A stretch of 64,000 nucleotides of DNA from Cyprinodon diabolis. Taxonomy: Eukaryota; Chordata; Actinopteri; Cyprinodontiformes; Cyprinodontidae. Below are positions 44,025 to 55,726 of the stretch, piece by piece (position 1 is the stretch's first letter; every line of letters starts with the position of its first letter). Where the stretch lies: positions 4,452,341-4,516,340 of the forward strand of contig CM060065.1 in NCBI GenBank assembly GCA_030533445.1, written 5' to 3'. Made by a program: the position numbers and the translations under genes. The notes beneath the pieces were generated by a model, which saw only the letters and a program-made list of their open reading frames with translations, searched no databases and was not told the origin of the DNA.

Positions 44025-46154
44025 CATTTCTTCAGTCAAAATAATAAAAGAGTAAATTTCTCAAAACCAGAATGTTTATTCCAGATGTGTAGAAGTCATT
44101 TAGACAAAGAAAAAACTATCAAAACAGAATACATATAGTATGTTGTGTTGCCGCTGGGTTTACAGGGCTGTCAGCTCTCACCTACTGGGCGTGAGACTCC
44201 CGTATCTCAGTGTCTTCACATGCTCTCACTCCATATCCCCAATTTTTCCCACAAAAAAATTATATTAACTCAACCCCATTCCACTTATTTATATATAAAA
44301 TATCATGCTGATAAAAATACAGTCCACATTTTCAACATAACCTTAGTACAAACAAACAATGACATGCAGTGTTTATTTCAGCTTGTATTTTTACACCAGC
44401 CAATCTATTCACTGTGCTGAGAGCAAAGGAACTGAACGATCTGCACCAGATATTGGTAAAAAGAGCAGGATTTCTGAATAGTTATTACGAGGGATGTCAT
44501 TTGAATTTGGTCTGATCTTACCTGGACTTAATAAGTCACTAAATTTATTACGATTTTAAGCAATCTAGCAATTGCGTAAATATCGATAAAATATACAGCA
44601 GCCAGCTTAAATTATCAATGTGGGGACCTTTTTATGAGCTTTATTCCTTGTTTGCTCCAATATAGCCAACTGATTTTGTCCCAGTTTTAGTCCATATTTT
44701 GCTCACAAGTTGAATAATCTCCCATTGGAATTTCTGACTAATTAAACCAACACAAATATCTAAATTCTTAAAGCTTTCGTGTTTACTTTACAAACCCATA
44801 GGAAGTCAAAAAAAAAAGACCTATTGCATTTTTTTTTTAAAGATCAGCCACCCAAGAAAAGACTTACCACATAAGACACAGAGAGGACAAGCAGAACAAC
44901 TCAATTACCCAGGATCGATAGAAGAAGAGAAACTACAGGGATTTCCTCATTTCATTATTACCTATCTTCATTTATCCTTATTTTGGTCTGTTGAATATAT
45001 TAAAAACTTAATTTCCAACATACCTTCCAAACTGAAAAATTCAGAGAAATGCTTTTGTGTCATGTTAAGTTTTTTATAGAATCTATAGCCTCCTAGAAGG
45101 TCTGAATTGTCAATTGTAAAAAACTAATAAAATAATGAGTTAAGATATTTAATCCTTTGCCTATTACCTAATATTCATACAAAGTGTAGTTTGCATTGCA
45201 CTGGTTCTTGTTGTGCCATATGCCATGATCTTAGTCTTTGGACATTGGGAACCAGTGTCCATATTTCATCTTGACGTGATGACTAATGGAAAACATGCAG
45301 CTTTGGTGAATAACAGCTGGGGGACTTCTGCAGGACTTCTGAGCTGAATGATTTTTGTTAATAAACTCTTATATTTAACAGAAGTTGTGGTGAATTTATT
45401 CCATGTATGAGCAGAATTAACTTTTGACCATGATTAATGCTTGAATCACTCTTTCATTTATTGTTCTAACACACAGCAAGTAGGGCATGTGTTCATAAAC
45501 AGTATATAACAGCTGAAATAATATCTGATTAAATAAGATATTTTACCACCCCAACTGGTGAGGGCAATGAACATCTTAAAGTATCAGAAATATAAACTCC
45601 CAGCTGGCTGGGAATTGAAATGGTCGTTATTAGCCGTTATCAGGCTCACAGAATGGCTTCAGATTGTGCCAGTAGACTCATAATCCTAACCCTAAAGTAA
45701 TTCCTTTTCCCACCGCAGAATTAATGCATCTATGTATGTGTAATCTGAAAATAATTTTCAGTCTTTCTTCATGTACTGTAAGAAAAAATAAAACGATCCG
45801 CTTTTGCTCATATTAAATAAACCAAAAACATGTAATTGCATAACCTGTCAACAGAGTTGTAGAATCTTCTCCCTATAAATATTTAACCCTCAGTCAAAAA
45901 AAGCGGATTATTTTTTAATTAGCTCTTCGTAAAATGGAAGCTTGTTTTTAAAACCCAATTTGTCTAACTCAACTACTTAATGATTTTTTTTATGCACTAC
46001 GACAAAAATCTGATTAAATCAGGAAATAAAACAACTTGATTGGCTTTAAGGACAGCGGAGACAGAGGACACTCCAAGTTTACTGAAGAAAACCTGCTATG
46101 TTATAACGGTAATAGAAACAGAGGCTGAGGAAAGTCTGTGAAACTGCAAACTCA
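44025..46154. other. No recognisable feature
   Basis: AT-rich unique-looking DNA. Short ORFs such as 44145-44420 show no domain. Confidence 0.4.
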
Positions 46155-46538
46155 GGCTGTGTCTGAATGTCTGCCCGTACCGCTATGTAAGGCAGTAAAT
46201 AGTGGTTACGCCATTTTTGATGAGTGTCCGAATGTCTATTTGATGAAAAAATAAGTGGACTCAAAATTTCCCACAATGTACCTTGAAAAGTAGTGATCAT
46301 CCATGGTCACTAGACGAGCAGATATTTCCTGGAATGATTTGGGAGGGCAGCTCTCCTCACAAAGCATCATGGGATTTGTTGTCACAGTGGCCTGCCGTCG
46401 CCTAGGAAGGAACAAAAAGAAGCAGTCATATGCTCGAAAGGGGAGCTAACTGAGTTCACTATAAAGCCCACTATATAGTCCCCATTCTATATGGTGATTG
46501 AGGGATTTAGGGGTTGGAGCGGACGTTCGGACACAGCC
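46155..46538. mobile_element. MITE with GGCTGTGTC ends
   Basis: Left end GGCTGTGTCTGAATGTC (46155) is inverted at the right, GACGTTCGGACACAGCC ending 46538, with CACTATAAAGCCCACTATATAGT-type inner sequence. 384 bp, no ORF. Resembles widespread teleost Harbinger-like MITEs; the target duplication is unclear. Confidence 0.7.
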
Positions 46539-46924
46539 GCATAGTTTCCCATATTTTAGTTTCAGAAAACTTATTGTTATCAGTAAACCTGCCTAGTGAA
46601 CTGTACCCCTGAGCTCAACCTCCTTTCATTGGAAGAGTCAATAATCTGCTAATGGCTCGATTGCTACAGTTTTAATAAAAAATTATATGAACAAAATTGC
46701 AAATAAGAGCAAAAATATGAAAGGCAAGTTAGTCAGTTGAAGAAAACTTTTTTTATATAATTGAATTTTTCCTTTATATTTTTATATTGTAATTGAAAGA
46801 TTCCTAGGCCATCCCACATCAAAACAAATTTTCTTGGTAGAAAATGAATAATTTTTAGCTTAACTTTACATTTAATGAAGGCAAGTCAGTTTGTTCATGT
46901 TAATGATAAATCTTCCTAATGCTC
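46539..46924. other. No recognisable feature
   Basis: AT-rich sequence before the L2 fragment; nothing recognised. Confidence 0.4.
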
Positions 46925-47112
46925 CATGGTTACGTTCGGAGTTCAACAGGGATCAGTGCTAGGACCAATTATCTTTACTATATATATGCTACCAATTCGT
47001 AGAATTATTAGACAGCATGGGATTAATTTCCACTGTTAAGCTGATGATACCCAGCTATATCTGTCTATAAATCCAGACAAAGCTAACCTATTACATAGAT
47101 TACAGGCATGTC
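46925..47112 (+). mobile_element. L2 LINE fragment (RT), left half of the nest
   Basis: Homologous to 50945-51124 of the intact copy (GATCAGTGCTAGGACCAATT, CAGCATGGGATTAATTTCCA, GATGATACCCAGCTATATCT), with frame-breaking changes. It breaks after GGCATGTC and continues at 52850. Confidence 0.9.
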
Positions 47113-47562
47113 CAGTGTTGGGAGTAATGGCGTTGAAAGTAACCACGTTACTAACCCGGCTACCTATTTTTAGGAACGAGTAATCAAAATGATTACTCTT
47201 ACTGTAACTATAACGCAGTTACAATTGCCGACACCCCGTTACTGCTCGTTACTCAGGTCGCACAATTAACCGTTTTTCATGATAGAACTCGTGCACGCAT
47301 CATGAGAGAGGGGAGGATGGAGTGAGGACTCCAGCGGCAAAACAGCGCTCTCCAGACGGAAATACTGGTGTTACGTCGAGCTGCGTTTCCCCATCAGATA
47401 CGGTTTCCCCTGCATCTCCGCACAGCGTGGTGGCACGATTCACCGCGCAAACGACAAACGCATGCTCGCTAAAGGCGCGTAACAGCCGCCCTGTGCTCGC
47501 GCCACAGGGGAACTACGGAGAGCGTGAACGATCATTTGCCTATATGGAGAAAGAGAGAAATA

Positions 47563-47694
47563 TGGATGGATGGATGGATGGATGGATGGATGGATGGATG
47601 GATGGATGGATGGATGGATGGATGGATGGATGGATGGATGGAAGGATGGATGGATGGATGGATGGATGGATGGATGGATGGAATAGATAGATAG
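47563..47694. repeat. ATGG tetranucleotide microsatellite
   Basis: About 29 ATGG units with one AAGG interruption (47641), then three ATAG units. The ORF spelling repeated MDGW is a by-product. Confidence 0.95.
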
Positions 47695-47960
47695 AGGGGT
47701 CTGCAGAGATCACAGTCTCCTAGAGCTCAACTACTGCAAATCAGGTAGTACAGCAGCTGCTGCAGCTGTCCGGGAGGAACTCCATCTGACGTTAAGTTAT
47801 TTTCTCTATGATATCTCTGTATCTAAGTAACTCTAACTGACTACTTTAAAACATAGCACCTTCTGCTGCACTTTTCTACTGAGCACTTGTCAGTTTCACA
47901 CGGTTTTATTTCTGATAGCAAGGAGTAGCTAGCCTAGGCTAGCGCTAGCTTAGCATTGCT

Positions 47961-48821
47961 ATGGCTTCTCTCTCTCCCTCCCTCTCTTTTCCAACTCTTC
48001 CTTCTTCCTCTCCTTTCTCCTGCTCTCTGTGTCAGATGTTCAGTTATTCCTCTGCCTCCTTTAGTGATAATGGGATGTGTAATAAGTGTAGTATTTTTGT
48101 AGCTTTGGAGGCGAGGGTGTCAGAGTTAGAATCCAGGCTTCAGGCTGTTGAACATCCAGGAGTTAAAGTAGGCCCCCCACGTAGCTCTCCTCCAAAAGTG
48201 CCTGAGCAGCCAGGCGATTGGGTAACTGTACGCAGAAAGCGTAGTAATGGATCTCTGCCCACTGGTCACCACCAACCCGTTCACGTTTCTAACCGGTTTT
48301 CCCCACTCAGTGACACACCCACTGAGAAGCCCACTCTGGTGATTGGCAGCTCCATAGTCAGAAACATGGCATTAGAGACACCAGCGACCATAGTCAAATG
48401 TTTGCCGGGGGCCAGAACGGGCGACATCAAATCCTACCTGAAACTACTGGCTAAGGATAAGGTTAAATACAGTAAGATTGTTATTCACGCTGGTGGTAAT
48501 GACACCCGGTTACGCCGATCGGAGGTCACTAAAATTAGTGTTGCTTCGGTGTGTAAGTTTGCCAAAAAAATGTCGGACTCCGTAAATTTCTCTGGTCCCC
48601 TCCCTGATCTGACCAGTGATGACATGTTTAGCCGCATGTCGTCATTCAACCGCTGGTTGTCTAGGTGGTGTCCTGAAAACAACGTGGGCTACATTAATAA
48701 TTGGCAATCCTTTTGGGGAAAGCCTGGTCTGATTCGGAGAGACGGCATCCATCCCACTTTGGATGGTGCAGCTCTTCTTTCTAGGAATCTGGCCACATTT
48801 ATTAGTCCTCCAAAACCCTGA
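47961..48821 (+). CDS. L2 LINE ORF1 with SGNH/esterase-like domain (copy 1)
   Basis: 286 aa. The Ser/Cys-rich N-terminus includes CSLCQMFS and CNKCSIF (a possible Cys-pair finger, residues 22-45). A short coiled-coil-like segment ([13 protein letters not shown]) and a basic linker follow. The C-terminal domain has SGNH-hydrolase blocks: VIGSSIVRN near 128, HAGGNDTR near 176, and DGIHPTLDG near 262. ORF1 proteins with esterase domains are known in CR1/L2 LINEs and may act in RNA or membrane binding. The start is the ATG following the shared 5' UTR. The TGA stop is followed in the same frame by ORF2. Confidence 0.9.
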   Translation: MASLSPSLSFPTLPSSSPFSCSLCQMFSYSSASFSDNGMCNKCSIFVALEARVSELESRLQAVEHPGVKVGPPRSSPPKVPEQPGDWVTVRRKRSNGSLPTGHHQPVHVSNRFSPLSDTPTEKPTLVIGSSIVRNMALETPATIVKCLPGARTGDIKSYLKLLAKDKVKYSKIVIHAGGNDTRLRRSEVTKISVASVCKFAKKMSDSVNFSGPLPDLTSDDMFSRMSSFNRWLSRWCPENNVGYINNWQSFWGKPGLIRRDGIHPTLDGAALLSRNLATFISPPKP

Positions 48822-51800
48822 CCACCCAGGGTGCAGACCAGGAAGCAGAGTTGTAGTTTAACACACATCTCTGCAGCTTCTCTACTGTTACCCACTCTTT
48901 ACTCCATCCAGACAGTGTCTTGCCCACGACCAAAATCTAATAAATTAGCAAAGATTCCCAAAGAAGTAAATCATGATAATCTAATTAAAATCAAAATAAC
49001 TCCAATTGGGGAAAAAGTTAAAACAATTAAATGCGGTCTGTTTAACATAAGATCGCTTTCCTCTAAAAGTCTGCTAGTTAATGACTTGATTTGTGATAAT
49101 CACATTGACTTGTTTTGCCTTACAGAAACCTGGCTGCAGCAAGAGGATTATGTGAGCATAAACAAGGCAACTCCTTCAAGCTATTTAAATTTTCACATAC
49201 CCAGAAGTTCTGGGCGAGGAGGAGGAGTAGCAACAATCTTCCAGTCTGACTTACTGATTACTGCCAAAACAGTTAATACCTACAACTCTTTTGAACATTT
49301 AGCCCTTAATTTCCCTCATCCAAATTTCAAGGCAAGAAAACCTCTTCTTCTTGTAACTTTGTATCGTCCGCCAGGTCCTTACTCTGAATTTTTAGATGAG
49401 TTTTCAGAGTTCCTTTCTGATTTGGTATTAAATACTGACAGGGTCATCATAGTGGGAGATTTTAACATCCATGCTGACATTGAAGGCGATAGCTTAAGAG
49501 CAGCCTTTAATGCTATCTTAGACACTATTGGCTTTGTTCAAAATTTGAATAGTCCCACACATTCTCATCTTCATACTTTGGATCTTGTGCTGACATACGG
49601 CATAGAATGTGAAGAAATAACAGTATTTCCTCACAACCCTGTCCTCTCTGACCACTTTCTAATAACCTTCAGGATTACGTTAACAGAGTTCTCCTCCCCC
49701 AAAAGAAGGTTCAATTTTAGTAGATCTTTATCAGATAGTGCAGTTATAAATTTTAAAGAATCGGCTTCACTTTCTCTCTCCTCTGTGTCGCTGAGCAGTG
49801 CTGCAGAGTGCAAAAGTATAGCTTATTCCCCTTCACAGGTTGATGATTTTGTTGATGGGGTTGCTAGTTCTCTGCGTACTGCCTTAGACAACGCAGCTCC
49901 TTTGAAAATGAAAACCGTTAAAAATAGAAAGCTTGCTCCTTGGTTTAATGCAGAGCTGCGTACTTTGAAGCAAAATGCTAGGAAACTGGAGAGAAAATAT
50001 CGCTCCACAGGCCTGCAGGAGTCCTTCCTAGTCTGGAAAAATGGTTTACTGCTGTATAAGAGGACCCTTTGTAAAGCAAGAGCAGCATACTTCTCCTCAT
50101 TAATAGAGGAGAATAAGAATAATCCTAGATTTCTTTTTAATACAGTTGCCAAACTCACCCAGAGCCATAGCTCTGTTGAACCGTCCATTCCACCTGCTCT
50201 TAGCAGCAATGATTTTATGGGATTCTTTATAAATAAGATTGATCTTATTAAAAATAAGATCATAAGCACTCCTCTATCCGCGATTGTACCTGAGGTAGTC
50301 ATGGAATCTGAACCGGGTTTAGACTGCTTTGATCCAGTTGAACTTTCTGAATTAGCAAAATTATTGTCTTCATCTAAGCCTTCAACTTGTATGTTAGATC
50401 CAGTTCCAACCAGGTTATTTAAGGAGGTATTCCCTTTGATCTCCTCCTCCATTTTAGATGTGATTAATCTATCTCTGTTACAGGGATATGTACCTAAAGC
50501 TTTTAAGGTTGCTGTAATTAAACCTCTGCTTAAGAAACCGTCTCTTGACCCAGATGACTTGGTTAATTATAGACCTATATCCAATCTTCCTTTCTTATCC
50601 AAAATTCTTGAGAAAGTAGTTGCCAAACAAGTTTGCGACCACTTACACCATAATGAACTTTTTGAAGAGTTTCAGTCTGGCTTTAGAGCTCATCATAGCA
50701 CTGAAACAGCTCTGGTGAAAGTCACTAATGATATTCTCATGGCCTCAGATAATGGACTTGTATCTGTGCTCGTCCTGTTGGATCTTAGTGCTGCATTTGA
50801 TACAGTTGACCATAATATTCTTTTAGAAAGACTTGAATATTTTGTTGGAATTAAATGAACAGCACTAGACTGGTTTAAATCCTATCTATCTGATCGAATT
50901 CAGTTTGTTTATGTTAATGATAGATCTTCAACACACTCAAAGGTTACCTGTGGAGTACCACAGGGATCAGTGCTAGGACCAATTCTCTTTACTTTATACA
51001 TGCTCCCAATTGGTAGAGTTATTAGACAGCATGGGATTAATTTCCACTGTTATGCTGATGATACCCAGCTATATCTGTCTATAAATCCAGATGAAGCTAA
51101 CCCATTACATAGATTACAAGCATGTCTTGAAGACATAAAAACCTGGATGACTCTTAACTTTCTGCTTCTGAATGCAGACAAAACAGAAGTTATAGTCTTT
51201 GGACCAGAGTCTCTGAAAAAGAAGCTGATTAGCCAGTCAATTCATTTGGATGGGATTAAACTGATTTCAGATAATAAAGTAAAAAATCTTGGTGTTATTT
51301 TTGATCAGGACCTGTCATTTAAATCCCAGATCAAAGAGGTTTCTAGAATTTCCTTCTTTCATCTGAGGAACATTGCAAAAATTAGAAATCTCCTGTCCAG
51401 GGGTGATGCTGAGAAACTAGTCCATGCATTTGTTACTTCAAGGCTGGACTATTGTAATTCTTTACTATCAGGAAGTCCACAAACTGTAGTTAAAAGCCTT
51501 CAGCTGATCCAAAATGCTGCAGCCAGAGTTCTGATGAAAATTAAAAAGACAGATCATATCTCTCCTATCCTGGCTTCTCTTCATTGGCTTCCTGTTAAAT
51601 CAAGAATAGAATTTAAAATCCTCCTTCTCACATATAAAGCCTTAAATGGCCAAGCTCCATCTTATATCAGAGATCTGATTGTTCCTTATGTTCCTAACAG
51701 AGCACTTCGCTCTCAATCTGCAGGTTTACTAGTGGTTCCTAGAATTTCTAAAAGTAGAATGGGAGGCAGATCTTTTAGTTATCAGGCTCCTCTCCTGTGG

Positions 51801-51893
51801 AACCAACTACCAGTTTTAGTCCGTGAGGCAGACACTCTGTCTACTTTTAAGACTAGGCTTAAAACTTTCCTTTTTGATAAAGCTTATAGTTAG
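48822..51893 (+). pseudogene. L2 LINE ORF2 (endonuclease-RT), copy 1, one stop
   Basis: The frame opens directly after the ORF1 TGA with no ATG for about 370 codons. APE-type endonuclease: [53 protein letters not shown] [42 protein letters not shown] and YADDTQLY. C-terminal region: [47 protein letters not shown] at 50856-50858 replaces the Gly codon GGA of copy 2; the frame is otherwise open to 51893. The protein would nick target DNA and reverse-transcribe LINE RNA. Confidence 0.92.
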
Positions 51894-52849
51894 GGTGGCT
51901 CAGGTTATCCTGAGCTCTCTCTCTATAGTTATGCTGCTATAGGCTTAGACTTTTGGAGGACATAGGGACCCCCATTTCATCATTCTGCTTCATTCTCTCT
52001 CTGTTCTCCTATTCTGCAGAATCTGTTTGTTCAATCTCTAACCTTCTGCTCTCTCTGCTTTTCCTCAGAGTAGCTTTGCCTCGTCTGTTCCTGTTTGGCT
52101 GTGACGTCATCCAGGAAAGAAACATCAGCTGTGCTGCTTCCATCAACACCCTTGTTTGTAGATGTTGGAGATCGGCCTGTCTTCCAGTGTGGTCCTGTTT
52201 CTCTGGCCGTGGCTGGGTGGATGTGCTCTCTTCATCCTCTGGCATGGGAGCTGCCTTGGAGCTCGTCTGCCTGGCTGTGTGTTTCCTGGACGGGGCCGCC
52301 TTTACAGCTGCTTTTTGTATCTCTGCTTCTGTCTCCTTGAACCCCAGTCGGCCTTGGCAGATGGCCGCTCACACTGAGCCTGGTTCTGCTGGAGGTTTCT
52401 TCCTGTTAAAAGGGAGTTTTTCCTCTCCACTGTCGCTACAAGCATGCTTAGTGTGAGGGATTGTATTTGAGTCAATGAGTCAATGCAATCAACTGGTTTT
52501 CCTTAGATAGAAAACTTTGTATCAATTTGACTGTATGATCTGGTTAAACTGTAAAGTGCCTTGAGATGACATGTGTTGTGAATTTGGCGCTATATAAATA
52601 AACTGAATTGAATTGAATTGAATATAGCTACATGTTGCAGTATCTATAACAACCCAAACACAGGATTTCAGAATTAGACATCCCCAGTTATTAATTTCAT
52701 ACACTCGCAAAAGTAACGCAATAGTTACTTTTACTAGTAACTAGTTACTTTTATTGTGGAGTAACTCAGTTACTAACTCAATTACTTTTTGGGAGAAGTA
52801 ACTAATAACTATAACTAATTACTTTTTCAAAGTAACATGCCCAACACTG

Positions 52850-53040
52850 GTCTTAAAGACATAAAAAACTGGATCAATCTAAACTTTAAGCTCCTGAATG
52901 CAGACAAAACAAAAGTTACAGTCTTTTGAGTCTTTGAAAAAGAAGCTGATTAGTCAGTGACTTCATTTGGATGGGATTAAACTGATCTCAGAAAGTAAAG
53001 TAAAAAATCTTGGTGTTATTTTTGATCAGGACCTAGCATG
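52850..53040 (+). mobile_element. L2 LINE fragment (RT), right half of the nest
   Basis: Continues from 47112: GTCTTAAAGACATAAAAAAC, CTGAATGCAGACAAAACA, CTTGGTGTTATTTTTGATCA, up to GGACCTAGCATGG, with stops and small deletions. Confidence 0.9.
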
Positions 53041-53913
53041 GCTGTCTGATGACTCCTTTAAATAAGCAGTCATATAATTAGGCCCAAAGTCTGATGATGA
53101 GAAGTTTACATATTTAAACTTGCATTTGTATTTATGATAAAATATCTAATCATTTATAATCTATGAAGTAATCCTTGAGAAAAAACTGCAATCAAGCAGT
53201 TTGAGTGTTGAGGCCACATCCTTCATTTGTTTGCTTTTATCAGACTGATAGAACAGGGAAAACAAATGCACTTTTTACTGGATAAACTGTCAGCAATTTT
53301 AGAAATGGTGGTGTGTTAAAATACTAAAGACAGTACAGCGACAGAACAAGTTCTTGCTTTCCAGGTGTTGCCATGGAAATCCTTTGCAGTTAAATGTGAC
53401 TGTTTTTTGTAATGGCATCTTTCATATCACAGGCTGTCAATAATGAGAGCTGTCAGTGATTGTGATGGAAGAGGTCAAGGAGGGCCAACCAGTTCAGCTT
53501 CAGGAGCCAAAATAAACTGAAAGAGCAGCAACAAAATGTCCACACATTTCTAATAACTTCAATGCCTTATGATGAAAACATTTCTTTAAGTATTACTGAG
53601 ACATAAAAAAACAGCTTAAGCCACAAAATGTCCTCAGGAAAACAACATAGAGTTATCTTATGTTTCCAGACTTCAGACTAAAATAACTTTGGTTTGCAGT
53701 TGTAACATTGACAGTGATGCATGGTGAGCCAATGAGTTTCTCATTTCATTATCACCAAATATACAATTCCTGCCATTAAGATAAAAACATTCTGCCTTGC
53801 CTGAGTTCATGACCACCAGAGGTAGATGTGTTTCTATTAGTAACTTTATGAACATAATGTGGTATTTTCACTGCAGTAGGTGTTTCAGTTCAACATGAGT
53901 CATTTTTTGACAG
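53041..53913. other. No recognisable feature
   Basis: AT-rich unique-looking sequence; no ORF with a domain. Confidence 0.4.
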
Positions 53914-53915
53914 TA

Positions 53916-54117
53916 CAGGTGCTGGTCATAAAATTAGAATATCATGAAAAAGTAGATTGATTTCAGTAATTCCATTTAAAAAGTGAAACTTGTATATTAT
54001 ATTCATACATTACATACAAACTCATATATTTCAGATGTTTATTTTGTTTAATTTTGATGATTACAAATGACAACAAATGAAAATCTCAAATTCATCATAT
54101 CAGAAAATTAGAATATT
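53916..54117. repeat. Left TIR of Tc1 copy 5
   Basis: Starts CAGGTGCTGGTCATAAAATT. Inverse of 55326-55527. Confidence 0.95.
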
Positions 54118-54203
54118 ACTGAAGACCAATAAAAACAAAGGATTTATAGAAATGTTGGCCAACTGAAAAGTATGAACATGAAAAGTATGAGCATGTACAG
54201 CAC

Positions 54204-55208
54204 TCAGTATTTAGTTGGGCCTCCTTTGGCCTGTATTACTGCAGCAATGCGGCGTGGCATGGAGTCGATCAGTCTGTGGCACTGCTCAGGTGTTATGATA
54301 GCCCAGGTTGCTCTAATAGTGGCTTTTAGCTCTTCTGAATTGTTGGGTCTGGTGTATTGCATCTTCTTCTTCACAATACCCCATAGAAAATCTATGGGGT
54401 TAAGGTCAGGAGAGTTTGCTGGCCAATTAAGAACAGGGATACCATGGTCCTTCAACCAGGTACTGGTAGCTTTGGCACTGTGTGCAGGTGCCAAGTCCTG
54501 TTGGAAAATGAAATCTGCATCTCCAAAAAGTTGGTCAGCTGCAGGAAGCATGAAGTGCTCTAAAACTTCCTGGTATGTGGCTGCGTTGACCCTGGACCTC
54601 AGAAAACACAATGGACCAACACCAGCAGATGACATGGCACCCCAAACCATCACTGACTGTGGAAACTTTACACTGGACTTCAAGCAACGTGGATGAAGTG
54701 CCTCTCTTCTTTTCCTCCAGACTCTGGGACCTTGATTTCCAAAGGAAATGCAAAATTTACTTTCATCAGAGAACATGACTTTGGACCACTCACCAGCAGT
54801 CCAGTCCTGTTTCTCTTTAGCCCAGGCAAGACGCTTCTGACGCTGTCTGTGGTTCAAGAGTGGCTTGACACAAGGAATGCGACAGCAGAAACCCATGTCT
54901 TTCATACGTCTGTGTGTGGTGGTTCTTGAAGCACTCACTCCAGCTGCAGTCCACTCTTTGTGAATCTCCCCCACATTTTTGAATGGGTTTTGTTTCACAA
55001 TCCTCTCCAGGGTGCGGTTATCTCTCTTGCTTGTACACTTTTTTCGACCACATCTTTTCCTTCCCTTCGCCTCTCTATTAATGTGCTTGGACACTGAGCT
55101 CTGTGAACAGCCAGCCTCTTTAGCGATGACCTTTTGTGTCTTGCCCTCCTTGTGCAAGGTGTCGATGGTCGTCTTTTGGACAACTGTCAAGTCAGCAGTC
55201 TTCCCCAT
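54204..55208 (-). CDS. Tc1-like transposase, intact (DD34D)
   Basis: 334 aa from the Met of MGKTADLTVV; the frame is open 12 codons further upstream (55244), but MGK is the usual Tc1 start. The N-terminal paired helix-turn-helix has KVIAKEAGCSQSSVSKHI and a basic linker (GRKRCGRKKCTSK). The second half has RTTTHRRMKDMGF. The catalytic domain has FSDESKF, SVMVWGAMSSAG, FIFQQDLAPAH and SPDLNPIDFLWG. The third acidic residue is Asp where Tc1 proteins have Glu, 34 residues after the second Asp. The C-terminus is [25 protein letters not shown]. It would bind the TIRs and catalyse cut-and-paste transposition into TA. Whether Asp at the third position is normal for this family or inactivating cannot be told here. 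Confidence 0.93.
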   Translation of the reverse strand: MGKTADLTVVQKTTIDTLHKEGKTQKVIAKEAGCSQSSVSKHINREAKGRKRCGRKKCTSKRDNRTLERIVKQNPFKNVGEIHKEWTAAGVSASRTTTHRRMKDMGFCCRIPCVKPLLNHRQRQKRLAWAKEKQDWTAGEWSKVMFSDESKFCISFGNQGPRVWRKRREALHPRCLKSSVKFPQSVMVWGAMSSAGVGPLCFLRSRVNAATYQEVLEHFMLPAADQLFGDADFIFQQDLAPAHSAKATSTWLKDHGIPVLNWPANSPDLNPIDFLWGIVKKKMQYTRPNNSEELKATIRATWAIITPEQCHRLIDSMPRRIAAVIQAKGGPTKY

Positions 55209-55325
55209 GATTGTGTAGCCTATAGAACTAGACTGAAAGACCATTTAAAGGCTTTTGCAGGTGGTTTGAGTTAATTAGCTGATTAGAGTGTGGCACCAGG
55301 GGCCATCAATTTTGAACCTTTTCAC

Positions 55326-55527
55326 AATATTCTAATTTTCTGATATGATGAATTTGAGATTTTCATTTGTTGTCATTTGTAATCATCAAAATTAAACAAA
55401 ATAAACATCTGAAATATATGAGTTTGTATGTAATGTATGAATATAATATACAAGTTTCACTTTTTAAATGGAATTACTGAAATCAATCTACTTTTTCATG
55501 ATATTCTAATTTTATGACCAGCACCTG
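55326..55527. repeat. Right TIR of Tc1 copy 5
   Basis: Ends ATTTTATGACCAGCACCTG. Inverse of 53916-54117. Confidence 0.95.
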
Positions 55528-55726
55528 TAATCACTCTTTTTGATGACATGTTTGGCTTTTCACCTCTAGTGACATCAATGAAAGTTTATCAAGCACATTT
55601 TCATCAAAACTCTTCCAGGTTTGGAAACAATGTTTATTGTTGAGCCCTAGTGCGAAGTTAGTAAAAATGCAGTAAAGGGCCAAGTCTGATACTTACGGAA
55701 GCCGAGAGCGGTCGTGTCCCTCTGAT

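Larger units (their letters stand above)
47753..52622 (+). mobile_element. L2 LINE copy 1, near full length
   Basis: 4.87 kb: 5' UTR (47753-47960), ORF1, ORF2, 3' UTR (51897-52590) and a GAATT tandem tail. The 5' boundary is where homology with copy 2 begins (GCAGCTGCTGCAGCTG). A single nonsense codon breaks ORF2. It is highly similar to copy 2, so the family was recently active. Confidence 0.93.
47113..52849. mobile_element. Non-autonomous TIR DNA transposon, TSD GTC, hosting the L2 LINE
   Basis: Ends CAGTGTTGGG (47113) and CCCAACACTG (52849), both followed inward by GTAAC/GTTAC-rich sequence. GTC is duplicated at 47110-47112 and 52850-52852, and the empty site is seen in the LINE as GCATGTCTTGAAGAC. 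Without the inserted LINE it is roughly 870 bp with no transposase. A 3-bp duplication fits CACTA/EnSpm or Harbinger types; the superfamily is open. Confidence 0.85.
53916..55527 (-). mobile_element. Tc1/mariner element copy 5, intact-looking
   Basis: 1,612 bp flanked by TA (53914-53915 and 55528-55529). The inverted repeats are 202 bp each (53916-54117 and 55326-55527), and I saw no mismatch between them. Each carries the CATAAAATTAGAATAT-like motif at its outer end and a TTAGAATATT motif at its inner end, the IR/DR layout of long-TIR Tc1 elements. The transposase frame is uninterrupted. This copy looks young and possibly competent. Confidence 0.95.

Noticed and set aside
47322..47690. 122-aa ORF with repeated MDGW
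   Set aside because: Produced by reading through the ATGG microsatellite.
47563..47694. CRISPR-like regular repeats
   Set aside because: Uninterrupted tetranucleotide with no spacers.
48831..48833. GTG as ORF2 start
   Set aside because: No support for GTG initiation; the frame simply stays open from the ORF1 stop.
49823..50452. 209-aa antisense ORF, repeated at 61375-62004
   Set aside because: Mirror of the conserved L2 ORF2 on the other strand; conservation is explained by the LINE.
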